A stretch of 41,422 nt of DNA from assembly GCA_002725175.2 (NCBI GenBank), contig PBQX02000041.1:1-41422 (forward strand), in the 5' to 3' direction. Every line of letters begins with the position of its first letter. Positions within the stretch are counted from its first letter, which is position 1. Of this stretch, positions 16,950-24,552 are shown in pieces. The DNA comes from CACKLF01 sp002725175 (GTDB lineage: Bacteria > Pseudomonadota > Alphaproteobacteria > Rhodobacterales > Rhodobacteraceae). Below the pieces are notes generated by a model. The model did no database searches. It was given only the letters and a program-made list of their open reading frames with translations, and was not told the origin of the DNA. The position numbers and the translations under genes are program-made.

Positions 16950-17402
16950 CTATACTCTTTGATCTAAGTTTTCTAGCAAGCTTGTGATGCGTTCTATAGT
17001 NCCATTTTCGTCATANGATTCTACCAAAGTAGATGGTTTGTTTGTCCAGGATGGTCGTGACCCTGCCCAAATTTCTACCTTTGGCTTAAACTCAATTTGT
17101 TCCCTTAGAAGACCAGCGGGAACATAAATCATGCCCTGAAGAATATCTGGCTTGGTATATATCTTCGTACTNCATTTTCCGCAGTATTTAACATGTAGGT
17201 TCAACCCACTACCACCGGCATATGTGAAGTTTGAAAGGGTCCCNTCTATTTTTAATTCGTCTTCAGATATAGCATANCCCTCAAAAGAGCCATTAAACAT
17301 AACCTGACAGTCTGTGCAGTGACACATAAAATGCATCATTGGGTCAAGATCAAAACTAAAACTAATTTCTTTGCATGCGCAGTTTCCTGAGTAGGACATC
17401 AT
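16950..17402 (-). CDS. GFA-family (CENP-V/GFA domain) zinc protein
   Basis: 150 residues. Zinc-ligand cysteines are C8 and C10 (GNCACKE), C27/C29/C32 (MCHCTDCQ) and the pair in VKYCGKxST, where the ambiguous codon is TGN and most likely Cys. This is the fold of glutathione-dependent formaldehyde-activating enzyme Gfa, but most relatives have no proven formaldehyde role. Two adjacent ATGs (17402 and 17399) are possible starts. First of three GFA proteins within 3 kb. Confidence 0.82.
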   Translation of the reverse strand: MMSYSGNCACKEISFSFDLDPMMHFMCHCTDCQVMFNGSFEXYAISEDELKIXGTLSNFTYAGGSGLNLHVKYCGKXSTKIYTKPDILQGMIYVPAGLLREQIEFKPKVEIWAGSRPSWTNKPSTLVEXYDENXTIERITSLLENLDQRV

Positions 17403-17584
17403 TCCTCCCTAAGAGCTTTAATTTATTTGACNGCTAATGTAACTTAATTGCTGGTTCAGGTAAACTGCATTAGTGGGTGAGTGATTAGATGTTATATATT
17501 GCAAGGCATAGTGTTAATAGTTTACTTTATTNAGATGAATAATAAATTNNTTAATTTGTACTTTGTNTAGAAGAATTTTTGCTA

Positions 17585-18544
17585 ATGANTGAGAATCAAG
17601 AAATTGATGAGCTAAAAACCTTAAAAAGAGAAGTTGCTAAACTTAAGCTCGAAGCTAATTTGCGTAAATCTTTAGCTGATCAGTTGGTAGTCCAAAAAAA
17701 AATAGCTGACGAGGCAAAGGAAGAGGTTGAAAAAAAATCAAAGGAAGTTGAAGCAATTTCAAATCAATTGGCCAAATATCTATCTCCTCAAATACACGAA
17801 CAAATTTTTAGTGGAAAGCAAAATGCTGAGGTTAAAAGCAATAGGAAAAAACTCACTGTTTTCTTCTCTGATATCGTAGGGTTTACGTCGATATCGGATG
17901 AACTTGAATCCGAAGAAATTACGAATCTTTTGAATTTCTATCTAAACGAAATGTCCAACATAGCTTTAGAGCATGGCGGTACAATAGATAAGTATATCGG
18001 AGATGCGGTTATGATATTTTTTGGAGATCCTGATAGCTTAGGTATAGAGCAGGATGCAAGAAAGTGCGTTGAAATGGCAGTGGCGATGCAAAAGAAAATG
18101 AACGAATTGATTGGGTACTGGGGTAAGAGCTTTGGATTAAAAAATGATCTTCAAATCAGAATAGGAATTAATACCGGGTTTTGTACTGTTGGAAATTTTG
18201 GAAGTGAGGATAGACTTGACTATACGGCTGTTGGGGCTGCCGTAAATTTGGCTTCAAGGTTAGAAGGGGCTGCAGCTCCTGGCTCCATATTGGTTTCTGA
18301 GGATACATTTTTGCTTGTTAAATCTCTTTTTAGCTTCAAAGAGCCTAGAGAAATAGATGTCAAAGGACTTTTAAGGAAAATTAAATTGTACGAAGTAGAA
18401 TTTACAGATCCCGTTAAAGAGAATAATTTAAACTTAAGCGGTGGAAGTTTTGAAATTAATATTAACAAAAATTTGATCACTGAGGCAGAATTAAACGAGA
18501 TTAAGTCTGCTCTTAAGGGGTTAGAGACATCAGTAAAGCAATAG
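17585..18544 (+). CDS. Adenylate/guanylate cyclase with N-terminal coiled coil
   Basis: 319 residues from ATG 17585 (a TTG two codons earlier is possible). Residues ~5-62 are a charged heptad-like coiled coil without membrane segments, then the PQIHEQI linker and the catalytic domain. Class III motifs are intact: D96 (FFSDIVGFT), K136 and D140 (KYIGDAVMIFFGDP), D212 (LDYTAVG) and N221/R225 (VNLASR). The Lys/Asp specificity pair suggests cAMP. The coiled coil would hold the dimer needed for activity. The C-terminal ~45 residues (TEAELNEIKSALKGLE) are a short helical tail. The DUF2628 gene follows 14 bp later. Confidence 0.9.
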   Translation: MXENQEIDELKTLKREVAKLKLEANLRKSLADQLVVQKKIADEAKEEVEKKSKEVEAISNQLAKYLSPQIHEQIFSGKQNAEVKSNRKKLTVFFSDIVGFTSISDELESEEITNLLNFYLNEMSNIALEHGGTIDKYIGDAVMIFFGDPDSLGIEQDARKCVEMAVAMQKKMNELIGYWGKSFGLKNDLQIRIGINTGFCTVGNFGSEDRLDYTAVGAAVNLASRLEGAAAPGSILVSEDTFLLVKSLFSFKEPREIDVKGLLRKIKLYEVEFTDPVKENNLNLSGGSFEININKNLITEAELNEIKSALKGLETSVKQ

Positions 18545-18558
18545 GGTAGGGACAAATA

Positions 18559-18951
18559 TTGTATTACGCATCAAATGTAGAAATAATTGTAATAGCAGTT
18601 ATAATTCTAGTGTATCTCTCACCGTTAATTATTGGTTCTCTGTTTATGGGCTTTCAAAAGAAGGTAAAGTCGACACACCCAGAATCAAAGTTAAATAAAC
18701 CGATATTTGTGGGATATTCCTGGACTTACTTCTTTTTTGGATTTTTTGTTCCAATTTTCAGAGGAGAAATTGTTGTAGGCCTATTGCANGCTATCCTGTC
18801 GTTCATAACTTTTGGCCTTTTTTGGCTTATTATGTCTTTCTTGTATAATAGGCAATATTCAGAGCGCCTTATCGCTTCTGGCTGGCAGTTGTCTGATACA
18901 GAGGAACGTAACCAAATGGTTAGGTTGAAGTTAAGAATTTCTGATCAGTAG
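18559..18951 (+). CDS. DUF2628-type membrane protein
   Basis: 130 residues from TTG 18559, with TAGGGAC upstream; no ATG fits. A first TM (about 5-28), then the DUF2628 region: FVGYSWTYFFFGFFVPIFRG, a second and third hydrophobic segment (ITFGLFWLIMSFLYNRQYSE) and RLIASGWQL. The YSWTYFFFG and YNRxY elements are the recognised pattern. Function unknown. Linked to the cyclase by a 14-bp gap, so likely co-expressed; whether it is regulated by cAMP is open. Confidence 0.72.
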   Translation: MYYASNVEIIVIAVIILVYLSPLIIGSLFMGFQKKVKSTHPESKLNKPIFVGYSWTYFFFGFFVPIFRGEIVVGLLXAILSFITFGLFWLIMSFLYNRQYSERLIASGWQLSDTEERNQMVRLKLRISDQ

Positions 18952-18959
18952 GATCAAAA

Positions 18960-19379
18960 TTATTCTTCCAAAGTTTCTCCGGATCCCCCTATATCTTTCG
19001 GAAGATCTTTAAATTTTGGAAGGCCGTCAGCTATTTTTAAGACTGTTTCTCCATAATGCACATGAAACATAGGNTTGAATTCAAGCTGAGGGGTAATTGC
19101 ATGATATAGGTCAGTCATTCCCATAGTGGGGTGAACATTCATAAGATGCCCGCCACACTTTGTGCACCATGTTCTGGTACTACCTTCTGTCTTATTGTAT
19201 GTGTTAAGGTTCTCTTCACCTTGAACTATTTTAACGTTCTCTGATTTCCATAACACCGCTGCATTTATTGGGCCGGCTGACCACTCCCTGCAAGACGAAC
19301 AGTGGCAATAAAGCATGACTTCAGGCTCTCCTTCNGCTTCAACTTTTACACTTCCACAAAAACACTCACCCTTATGCAT
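18960..19379 (-). CDS. GFA-family zinc protein
   Basis: 139 residues, ATG 19379. Cys pattern: C6 and C8 (GECFCGSVK), C25/C27/C30 (YCHCSSCREWS) and CTKCGGHL, giving two zinc sites as in Gfa. The motif CREWSAGP and the end (LPKFKDLPKDIGGSG) mark a GFA subgroup common in Proteobacteria. Role unproven; formaldehyde detoxification should not be assumed. Convergent with the DUF2628 gene, 8 bp apart. Confidence 0.82.
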   Translation of the reverse strand: MHKGECFCGSVKVEXEGEPEVMLYCHCSSCREWSAGPINAAVLWKSENVKIVQGEENLNTYNKTEGSTRTWCTKCGGHLMNVHPTMGMTDLYHAITPQLEFXPMFHVHYGETVLKIADGLPKFKDLPKDIGGSGETLEE

Positions 19380-19552
19380 TACATTTCTCCAAAAAATTGC
19401 CTAATTCATCATATTATATAAAATATTTTCGAAAAATTCTATAATAAAAATAATAGCTTGCATCAGGCATTTAGTTTTCTCAAATAAAAAAACTTTAAAT
19501 GAATTAAAAACTCTTTATCTTTACAGTAAATAGTCTTCGGAGATTTCGCTTA

Positions 19553-20023
19553 GTGGGTTCAGATATTTTCCATCCTGGAGGTTGCCTCTGCGGTCAAGTT
19601 AGATACGAAGTGCAGGGTGAACCGCTATTAAATGGTATATGCCATTGCAGATATTGTCAGTGTAGGACAGGTTCAGCCTTTGGAGTAAATATTTATTTTC
19701 ATAAAAGTAACGTTCATATTGTCTCTGGTGAAGTTAAATCTTTTAAGTTTCAGACTGAGTCAGATCATTATTTTGTGACCGAATTTTGTATTAATTGTGG
19801 ATCTACAGTTTTTCTAAAGCCTGAATTAGCAGGTGATAATATTGGAATAGCTGCTGGAACTTTTGATCCTCCAACATTCTGGTGTGCTCCCTCAGTAGAA
19901 GTTTTTACGAGGACTAGGGCGAATTTTTTTGAAACAGAAATTTCTAAAAGGTACGAAACTACGAAATTTCACCAAGCAGTGAACATTGATGATCCTTCAA
20001 AAAGGGGATCCGAGGGGGGCTAA
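19553..20023 (+). CDS. GFA-family zinc protein
   Basis: 156 residues from GTG 19553, with CGGAG about 10 nt upstream; there is no in-frame ATG. Zinc cysteines: C11 and C13 (GGCLCGQVRYE), C30/C32/C35 (ICHCRYCQ) and FCINCGSTVF. The CHCxxCQ and CGSxxF blocks are the classic GFA pattern, closer to that consensus than the two neighbours. Its last codon overlaps the ATG of the DUF3147 gene by one base, so the two are translationally coupled. Confidence 0.83.
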   Translation: MGSDIFHPGGCLCGQVRYEVQGEPLLNGICHCRYCQCRTGSAFGVNIYFHKSNVHIVSGEVKSFKFQTESDHYFVTEFCINCGSTVFLKPELAGDNIGIAAGTFDPPTFWCAPSVEVFTRTRANFFETEISKRYETTKFHQAVNIDDPSKRGSEGG

Positions 20024-20373
20024 TGATATATATGGGTATAAAATTATTAATTACGGCCGGTTTGATTGTTTTAATTTCTGAAATTGCAAAAAGAAATGAC
20101 TTGCTTGGCGGGTTTATAGCAGCAATGCCTTTGGTTACATTATTTGTCTTATTTTGGATGTATTTCGAAGGAGTTCCAGAAAAAAAAATAGGTAATCACG
20201 CGTTATTCACTCTTGTTTATGTGATCCCAACTCTACCTATGTTTTTAATTTTTCCTTTCCTGTTAGAGAGAGTTGGTTTTTATGGGTCTATGATAATTTC
20301 AATTAGTGTAACTTTATTTTTAGCCTACTTTACGCACATTCTTGTTTCCTATTTTAGTCTATCAGCCAATTAA
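20023..20373 (+). CDS. DUF3147-type membrane protein
   Basis: 116 residues, four membrane segments with short loops. The block RNDLLGGFIAAMPLVTLFVLFWMYFE is characteristic of DUF3147, a small family of bacterial inner-membrane proteins without known function. ATG at 20023 overlaps the stop of the GFA gene by one base (TAATGA), and the ribosome-binding site GAGGGGG sits in the end of that gene. Possible internal start at ATG 20032 would remove three residues only. Confidence 0.78.
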   Translation: MIYMGIKLLITAGLIVLISEIAKRNDLLGGFIAAMPLVTLFVLFWMYFEGVPEKKIGNHALFTLVYVIPTLPMFLIFPFLLERVGFYGSMIISISVTLFLAYFTHILVSYFSLSAN

Positions 20374-20393
20374 TTTTAACCTTAACTTGTAGA

Positions 20394-21404
20394 TCAAGCT
20401 GTATTAGTCTCTTTTCTCACTGCCTGTTCCTTTAGACGTTTTTTCATTTTTTCCTGTGCCTCCAGACTTCCATCGTGAAAGGTGCCAAACCATCTGTCCA
20501 AAGGAAGAATTCCATCGGCGTAGTTGCACTCAAAGTGCTTGTGATGGAGGTAATGGGCATGCGCATCAATATCAAAGTCTGCATTTTTTAAAATCATGCG
20601 CTCAAAGCCTGCGTGACCCGGTGCTGGGCTTAGACCGGCATGCACAAGGGTTATAACTGCAAATACTGGATGGAAAGGAAAAATTAGGTAAAACAGTACA
20701 CACGAAAAATAAAAAATATGCTCTGTTGGGTGCATTGCAAGCCCTGACCAAGGACCAGGGTTATTATTCTTATGATGAATATAGTGAGCATGTCGGTATA
20801 AGGGTCCCCAGTGAATGACTCGATGAATGAGGTAAAAATGAATATCGCGCCACAAATGAACAGTTAGGATCATAAAAATAAAGTAATATGGTCTATCGGT
20901 TGGAGAAATTACATTTAGTATATTGTTTGCCGCGAGCCACAGAATACCAACTTCTAGTGAAGTCCAAATTACAACTCCGCTTCCAAATGTCCAAATGATA
21001 TTGTCTAAGTTTTGATTTCCGAGAATAAACTTTTTACTCGTTGTATTTGGCCAATTAGGATTAAATTTGAATGCTGTTCCTTGCTTCTTTTGAATATATA
21101 ACCGGACATGGAATGCGCCAAAATAGATAGCTACAAAGCTAGAATTTCTCATGAATAAAAGGCTTATATTTTCTAAGGTAATTTCAGAGAAGTTTTCTAA
21201 AGGTGGGGATAATAAGTACCAAGCACTGATCCCTATAAGTACGTAGATCATATTCCATGGAAAAAAGTATCCGGGTATGGAAAAAATCCATCGAATCCCC
21301 TTTATAGGTTGAGGAGGCCAGACGAATAGAGGAGGGTAATCTACGCGCTTAAATGGTCGGTAGTGATTACGATCGTCACGATTTCCATAGCGGGATTCAT
21401 TCAT
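20394..21404 (-). CDS. Sterol desaturase/fatty acid hydroxylase superfamily protein
   Basis: 336 residues, several membrane segments. The di-iron histidine clusters of the superfamily are present: HLWRDIHFYLIHR (about 185-197), HYIHHKNNN and, near the end, HAHYLHHKHFE, plus a further His in HPTEH. The protein should be an integral membrane O2-dependent hydroxylase or desaturase acting on a lipid; bacterial relatives hydroxylate carotenoids, fatty acids or sterol-like lipids. The short final segment is charged and probably cytoplasmic. ATG 21404 is well placed. No carotenoid or hopanoid genes are nearby to hint at a substrate. Confidence 0.85.
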   Translation of the reverse strand: MNESRYGNRDDRNHYRPFKRVDYPPLFVWPPQPIKGIRWIFSIPGYFFPWNMIYVLIGISAWYLLSPPLENFSEITLENISLLFMRNSSFVAIYFGAFHVRLYIQKKQGTAFKFNPNWPNTTSKKFILGNQNLDNIIWTFGSGVVIWTSLEVGILWLAANNILNVISPTDRPYYFIFMILTVHLWRDIHFYLIHRVIHWGPLYRHAHYIHHKNNNPGPWSGLAMHPTEHIFYFSCVLFYLIFPFHPVFAVITLVHAGLSPAPGHAGFERMILKNADFDIDAHAHYLHHKHFECNYADGILPLDRWFGTFHDGSLEAQEKMKKRLKEQAVRKETNTA

Positions 21405-21567
21405 TTTTCTATTAGAAATTTAAAAATATCGGGGCCTCACTGGTTTCTAATTCGAGGTACATTTATTGTTCTTAGATTTCTTCAACTATTTGCAAAGCTA
21501 AACCACTATTTTCTATTATACAAAAAAAGAATTTTAAATTAAATTGTTTTTACTGAGGAGGTCAATT

Positions 21568-21696
21568 TTGGGCGGTGGATTTCTAGTTCTTTTAGAGGGG
21601 GCAGTAATTTTAATTGGTGTGCTGGTATTTTTTTTTCTTTCCAGATTGCCGATTAAAAGAAACAAAATTGACAAACAAAAAAACGATATCAAATAA
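21568..21696 (+). CDS. Small single-pass membrane protein, 42 residues
   Basis: TTG start at 21568 sits 6 nt after a strong GAGGAGGT ribosome-binding site. The product is one membrane helix (GFLVLLEGAVILIGVLVFFF) followed by a Lys-rich tail (SRLPIKRNKIDKQKNDIK), giving an N-out/C-in type membrane peptide. The strong site, the compact layout (its stop is 3 bp before the convergent thioesterase gene) and the positive tail argue that it is real. An unusual Glu lies inside the helix (LLEGAV). Function unknown; too short and non-ATG for routine gene finders. Confidence 0.6.
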   Translation: MGGGFLVLLEGAVILIGVLVFFFLSRLPIKRNKIDKQKNDIK

Positions 21697-21699
21697 TTC

Positions 21700-22137
21700 T
21701 TAAGGTGACAGTTCTTCCACTCTTAACGTTGATTTAATGGTAACTAATGCAACAGCACATAATTTAACCGCACCTGCTACACTTGTGTAAACTTTTGATT
21801 CGGCATGAAAAATTCTTTTGCCAGCGGATAAAACCTCTCCGTCAGCCCATAGTGTTTCTCCATCGGCTATATCAATAAAGTTTACTTTGCATTCTATTGT
21901 TAGAGGTTCTCTATTTTTTTCCATTAAAGAGGTGGCCGCAAAAGCTGCTGAGTTGTCGGCTAAAGTAGAGATAACACCTCCATGAAACAGTCCATGCTGC
22001 TGTGTTAGATTTTCTCCCTGCTGAATGGATATTTGGCACTTGCCTGGCTCTTTAACAGAAACTTCAGCATTCAAGAATTTCATGAACTTTTGGTTATTGA
22101 AGGAATTAACAATGTCTTCTGCAGTTTTTCTTTTCAT
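21700..22137 (-). CDS. Hotdog-fold acyl-CoA thioesterase, PaaI-type
   Basis: 145 residues, ATG 22137. The signature HGLFHGGVISTLADNSA (about residues 54-70) is the catalytic loop/helix of the PaaI/ACOT13 hotdog group, with the His and Asp of the active site. Hydrolyses acyl-CoA thioesters in the cytoplasm; substrate chain not inferable. It is 42 bp downstream of the MFS transporter gene on the same strand and may share its transcript. Confidence 0.84.
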   Translation of the reverse strand: MKRKTAEDIVNSFNNQKFMKFLNAEVSVKEPGKCQISIQQGENLTQQHGLFHGGVISTLADNSAAFAATSLMEKNREPLTIECKVNFIDIADGETLWADGEVLSAGKRIFHAESKVYTSVAGAVKLCAVALVTIKSTLRVEELSP

Positions 22138-22179
22138 TAACAGTCTTCTTCCTAATTCTATAATATTTGCATAATCAAT

Positions 22180-23361
22180 TTAGTAGTTCTTTCCGATTAA
22201 TCTACAAAAGTAAATTAATCCTATTACAGGTCCCGGTAAAAGAATCCAAGCAATCCTTTCTCCAATAAGAGGGAATAGATATGTTGAAATGAAAATTGAT
22301 ATAATACTGATGGAAAATCCTATGCAATTTTGAGTTACCAAGGCTGTCCCAACTAGATCTTTTGGTGCAGCTTGGGCCGAAATGGATGAATAAAGTGGTG
22401 AATCTGAAATAACAAAAAAGCCCCACAAAATGAGAAAAGTAAGTTTTATTAAAACTAGGTCGGAAGGTAGGATAGGATATAATAAACATACCAAGCCAGA
22501 GATGAGCAGGCTTAATGCGGCAATAAGTGGGCTACCATATTTTTCCGACATCACTCCAGAAAGAAAACATCCTATGCATCCAATGCCAATAATTAAGAAT
22601 GAAAAGCCGGCAATCTGCTCTATAGAAGGGTTGCTTAGAATGTTTAATAATAAAAGTGGCACACAAGCCCAAAAGGCATAGAGTTCCCACATATGTCCAA
22701 AATACCCAAAGGCTGACGAAATATAATCTTTTTTATAGATTAATGCCCTCAAATTTTTTAGTAGGGGTAAATTTTTATATGCAGAGGTTTTTAAATAAGG
22801 ACCTGAGCCTAAGATCAAAATTAGTATCCCTCCTAAGCTGGAAAGAATAGATGTGCTTAATATAGTGACTTTCCAGTCAAAGCTCACACCTAACATTCTT
22901 ATTAAATGTGGAAGGGCAGTGCCCAGGGTTAACATTCCAACAAGCAAACTTAAATTTGTAGAGGTCGATGTTTTTGACCAGGTAATAATAAGCTTCATTC
23001 CTATTGGGTAAATGCCTGCCAACGAAAAACCTACGACAATTCTGGTAAATAAAATGATCTGAAAGTTCTTTAGCTCTAATATTATTAATGAATTCGTAAA
23101 GGCACCAATTAAGCAGCAGGCAAAGATTATTTTGCTAGGGTCATACTTGTCAGAAAACCCTAGCAAAACAAAGCTTAAGGTCCCTAAAATAAAGCCAAAT
23201 TGAACTGAGTTTGTCAGTAGGCCTACATCATGAGTGGCCAAACCCCAAACTTCTGTAATCTGTGGCATAACGCTATTAGGGCTAAACCATAGGGATGTTC
23301 CGAGCAATTGAGCCAAAATAATTATCAAAACCTGTTTGGATATTTTAGTGCTTTGAGTGAT
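22180..23361 (-). CDS. MFS transporter (AUC start proposed)
   Basis: Twelve-segment major facilitator protein. TTG 23328 has only an AGG 2 nt away and would cut the N-terminus at ILAQLLG. Extending the same frame upstream gives TQSTKISKQVL before the first helix, a normal cytoplasmic N-terminus, and an AAAGGA ribosome-binding site 7 nt before ATC 23361. I therefore propose AUC as the start (393 residues); 23328 is the conservative alternative. LLGTSLWFSPNSVMPQI and the GFSDKYDPSKI loop are typical of MFS proteins. The substrate is unknown. See the AUN-start findings. Confidence 0.75.
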   Translation of the reverse strand: MTQSTKISKQVLIIILAQLLGTSLWFSPNSVMPQITEVWGLATHDVGLLTNSVQFGFILGTLSFVLLGFSDKYDPSKIIFACCLIGAFTNSLIILELKNFQIILFTRIVVGFSLAGIYPIGMKLIITWSKTSTSTNLSLLVGMLTLGTALPHLIRMLGVSFDWKVTILSTSILSSLGGILILILGSGPYLKTSAYKNLPLLKNLRALIYKKDYISSAFGYFGHMWELYAFWACVPLLLLNILSNPSIEQIAGFSFLIIGIGCIGCFLSGVMSEKYGSPLIAALSLLISGLVCLLYPILPSDLVLIKLTFLILWGFFVISDSPLYSSISAQAAPKDLVGTALVTQNCIGFSISIISIFISTYLFPLIGERIAWILLPGPVIGLIYFCRLIGKNY

Positions 23362-23594
23362 GATTATTTCCTTTATTAAAGCTTAAGTTCTCACTTTGGT
23401 AAATTGATGTTTCTAATCCATAAAGCAACTATTTTTAATTGGAATCTTTATTTGCATAGTTCTTTGGATTGATGTCTAAATGGTTATGCAAATTGATTAA
23501 TCTTAATTTAAACCTTTTTAAGGATATAAAAAAGTTTTAGATATTGAAATTGAACTATTTATTAAGTGACAAATTTTTGGATGGAGGAATTTAA

Positions 23595-23945
23595 ATGAAA
23601 ACTTATATAATGTANGGGAAAACTAGCTCTGAATATGCAGCTGGCATGGTAAGTAAACCTCATAATAGAATCGAAGTTGTGCAGCCTCTTGTGGATCAGT
23701 TCAATATGAAGATTAGAGAATTCTTGTTTACTAATGGTGAGAGCTTTAATTGGCTAGGTATTTGTGAGGCGGAAGACGATTCTACAATGGAAGCAGTTGT
23801 AGGAATAATTTTATCATCGGGTAATTGGGCAAATATGCACTGGTCAAGGGCTTATGATTCACTTGAGTATAAGGCCATCTATGATAAAGCCCATGAGGGA
23901 ATGGCATCATACGTAACAACGATGCAGGTTGCGGGAGGAGACTAA
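23595..23945 (+). CDS. GYD-domain protein
   Basis: 116 residues, ATG after GGAGG. The N-terminal GKTSSEYAAGMVSKPHNR and the core LFTNGESFNWLGICEAEDDSTMEAVV with ILSSGNWANMHWSRAYDSLEYK follow the GYD family (YxxGEYDxL..CE.xDDxxM; Gly-Tyr-Asp replaced here by GESFNWL). GYD proteins are small ferredoxin-like-fold dimers, function unclear. Its stop overlaps the ATG of the next gene by one base (TAATG), so the pair is translationally coupled. Confidence 0.8.
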   Translation: MKTYIMXGKTSSEYAAGMVSKPHNRIEVVQPLVDQFNMKIREFLFTNGESFNWLGICEAEDDSTMEAVVGIILSSGNWANMHWSRAYDSLEYKAIYDKAHEGMASYVTTMQVAGGD

Positions 23946-24202
23946 TGTATGGAAGGCTTATAACCTTTACCCTGCTAGCACCCTCTTTGTGGTCAGTGGT
24001 TGAAGCTGTGGCAAAATCTTACGGAGAAGGTCAGAACACCCGGCGTCTTTTTAAGTCTACTGATAATAGTGGATTTATAGTAGAAACTTTTCCTAACAAA
24101 GAAGAAGCNGGCCAAANAATTGAAGTTTTAAAAGCTATGCAGGGGTTAAAAGAGCAAGCTATGGCTAAAGTGGCTATAATTGAAGGTGAGAACGGAGAAT
24201 AG
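23945..24202 (+). CDS. Small ferredoxin-like-fold protein, paralogue of the 12154-12444 protein
   Basis: 85 residues. The STDNSGFIVETFPNKEE segment and VAIIEGENGE end match the 12154-12444 protein, with conservative substitutions. It begins inside the stop of the GYD gene and is followed 41 bp later by a third small barrel gene, making a tight trio. Strand-helix-strand order is consistent with a half-barrel that dimerises. No known catalytic residue is visible. Two N bases. Confidence 0.6.
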   Translation: MYGRLITFTLLAPSLWSVVEAVAKSYGEGQNTRRLFKSTDNSGFIVETFPNKEEXGQXIEVLKAMQGLKEQAMAKVAIIEGENGE

Positions 24203-24243
24203 TTAGTTTAATATTAAACTATATTGATTTTTAAGGTACACTG

Positions 24244-24534
24244 ATTGCAATTGTAAGAGTTGCGATACGAACTTTTCAAAATTTAGAGCATGCAGAATTA
24301 TTTCTTTCCATTGGGGCAAGCACCGAGGATGGTTTAATTAAAGCTGGTCTTGANGAAAAATTTACCATGTCTNAAAGCATTTNTCAGCCAAATCAGGTAG
24401 TTTCANTTTGGGAATATAAGGATGANGATCATATAAGTGAGNTTCGAAAGNTTCTTTCAGCACAATCGCGCTTGCCCACTTCTTTGACTCCTAAGGAAAT
24501 TGNGTACGAGACAAAAGTTAGACATTNNTCCTAG
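24244..24534 (+). CDS. Small ferredoxin-like-fold protein, proposed AUU start
   Basis: An open frame of 96 codons that lacks ATG, GTG or TTG near its beginning. An in-frame stop at 24232 excludes a longer form. The ribosome-binding site AAGG (24233-24236) is 7 nt before ATT 24244; CTG 24241 is an alternative only 4 nt away. The product (AIVRVAIRTFQNLEHAELF, helix, then QPNQVVS.WEYKD and LTPKEI.YETKVRH) resembles the 4877-5185 protein. It follows the GYD pair by 41 bp, apparently in the same operon. Eight or more N bases weaken the reading, but coding character and homology are clear. Confidence 0.6.
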   Translation: MAIVRVAIRTFQNLEHAELFLSIGASTEDGLIKAGLXEKFTMSXSIXQPNQVVSXWEYKDXDHISEXRKXLSAQSRLPTSLTPKEIXYETKVRHXS

Positions 24535-24552
24535 AAAGTCTTGTCTGCCAGG

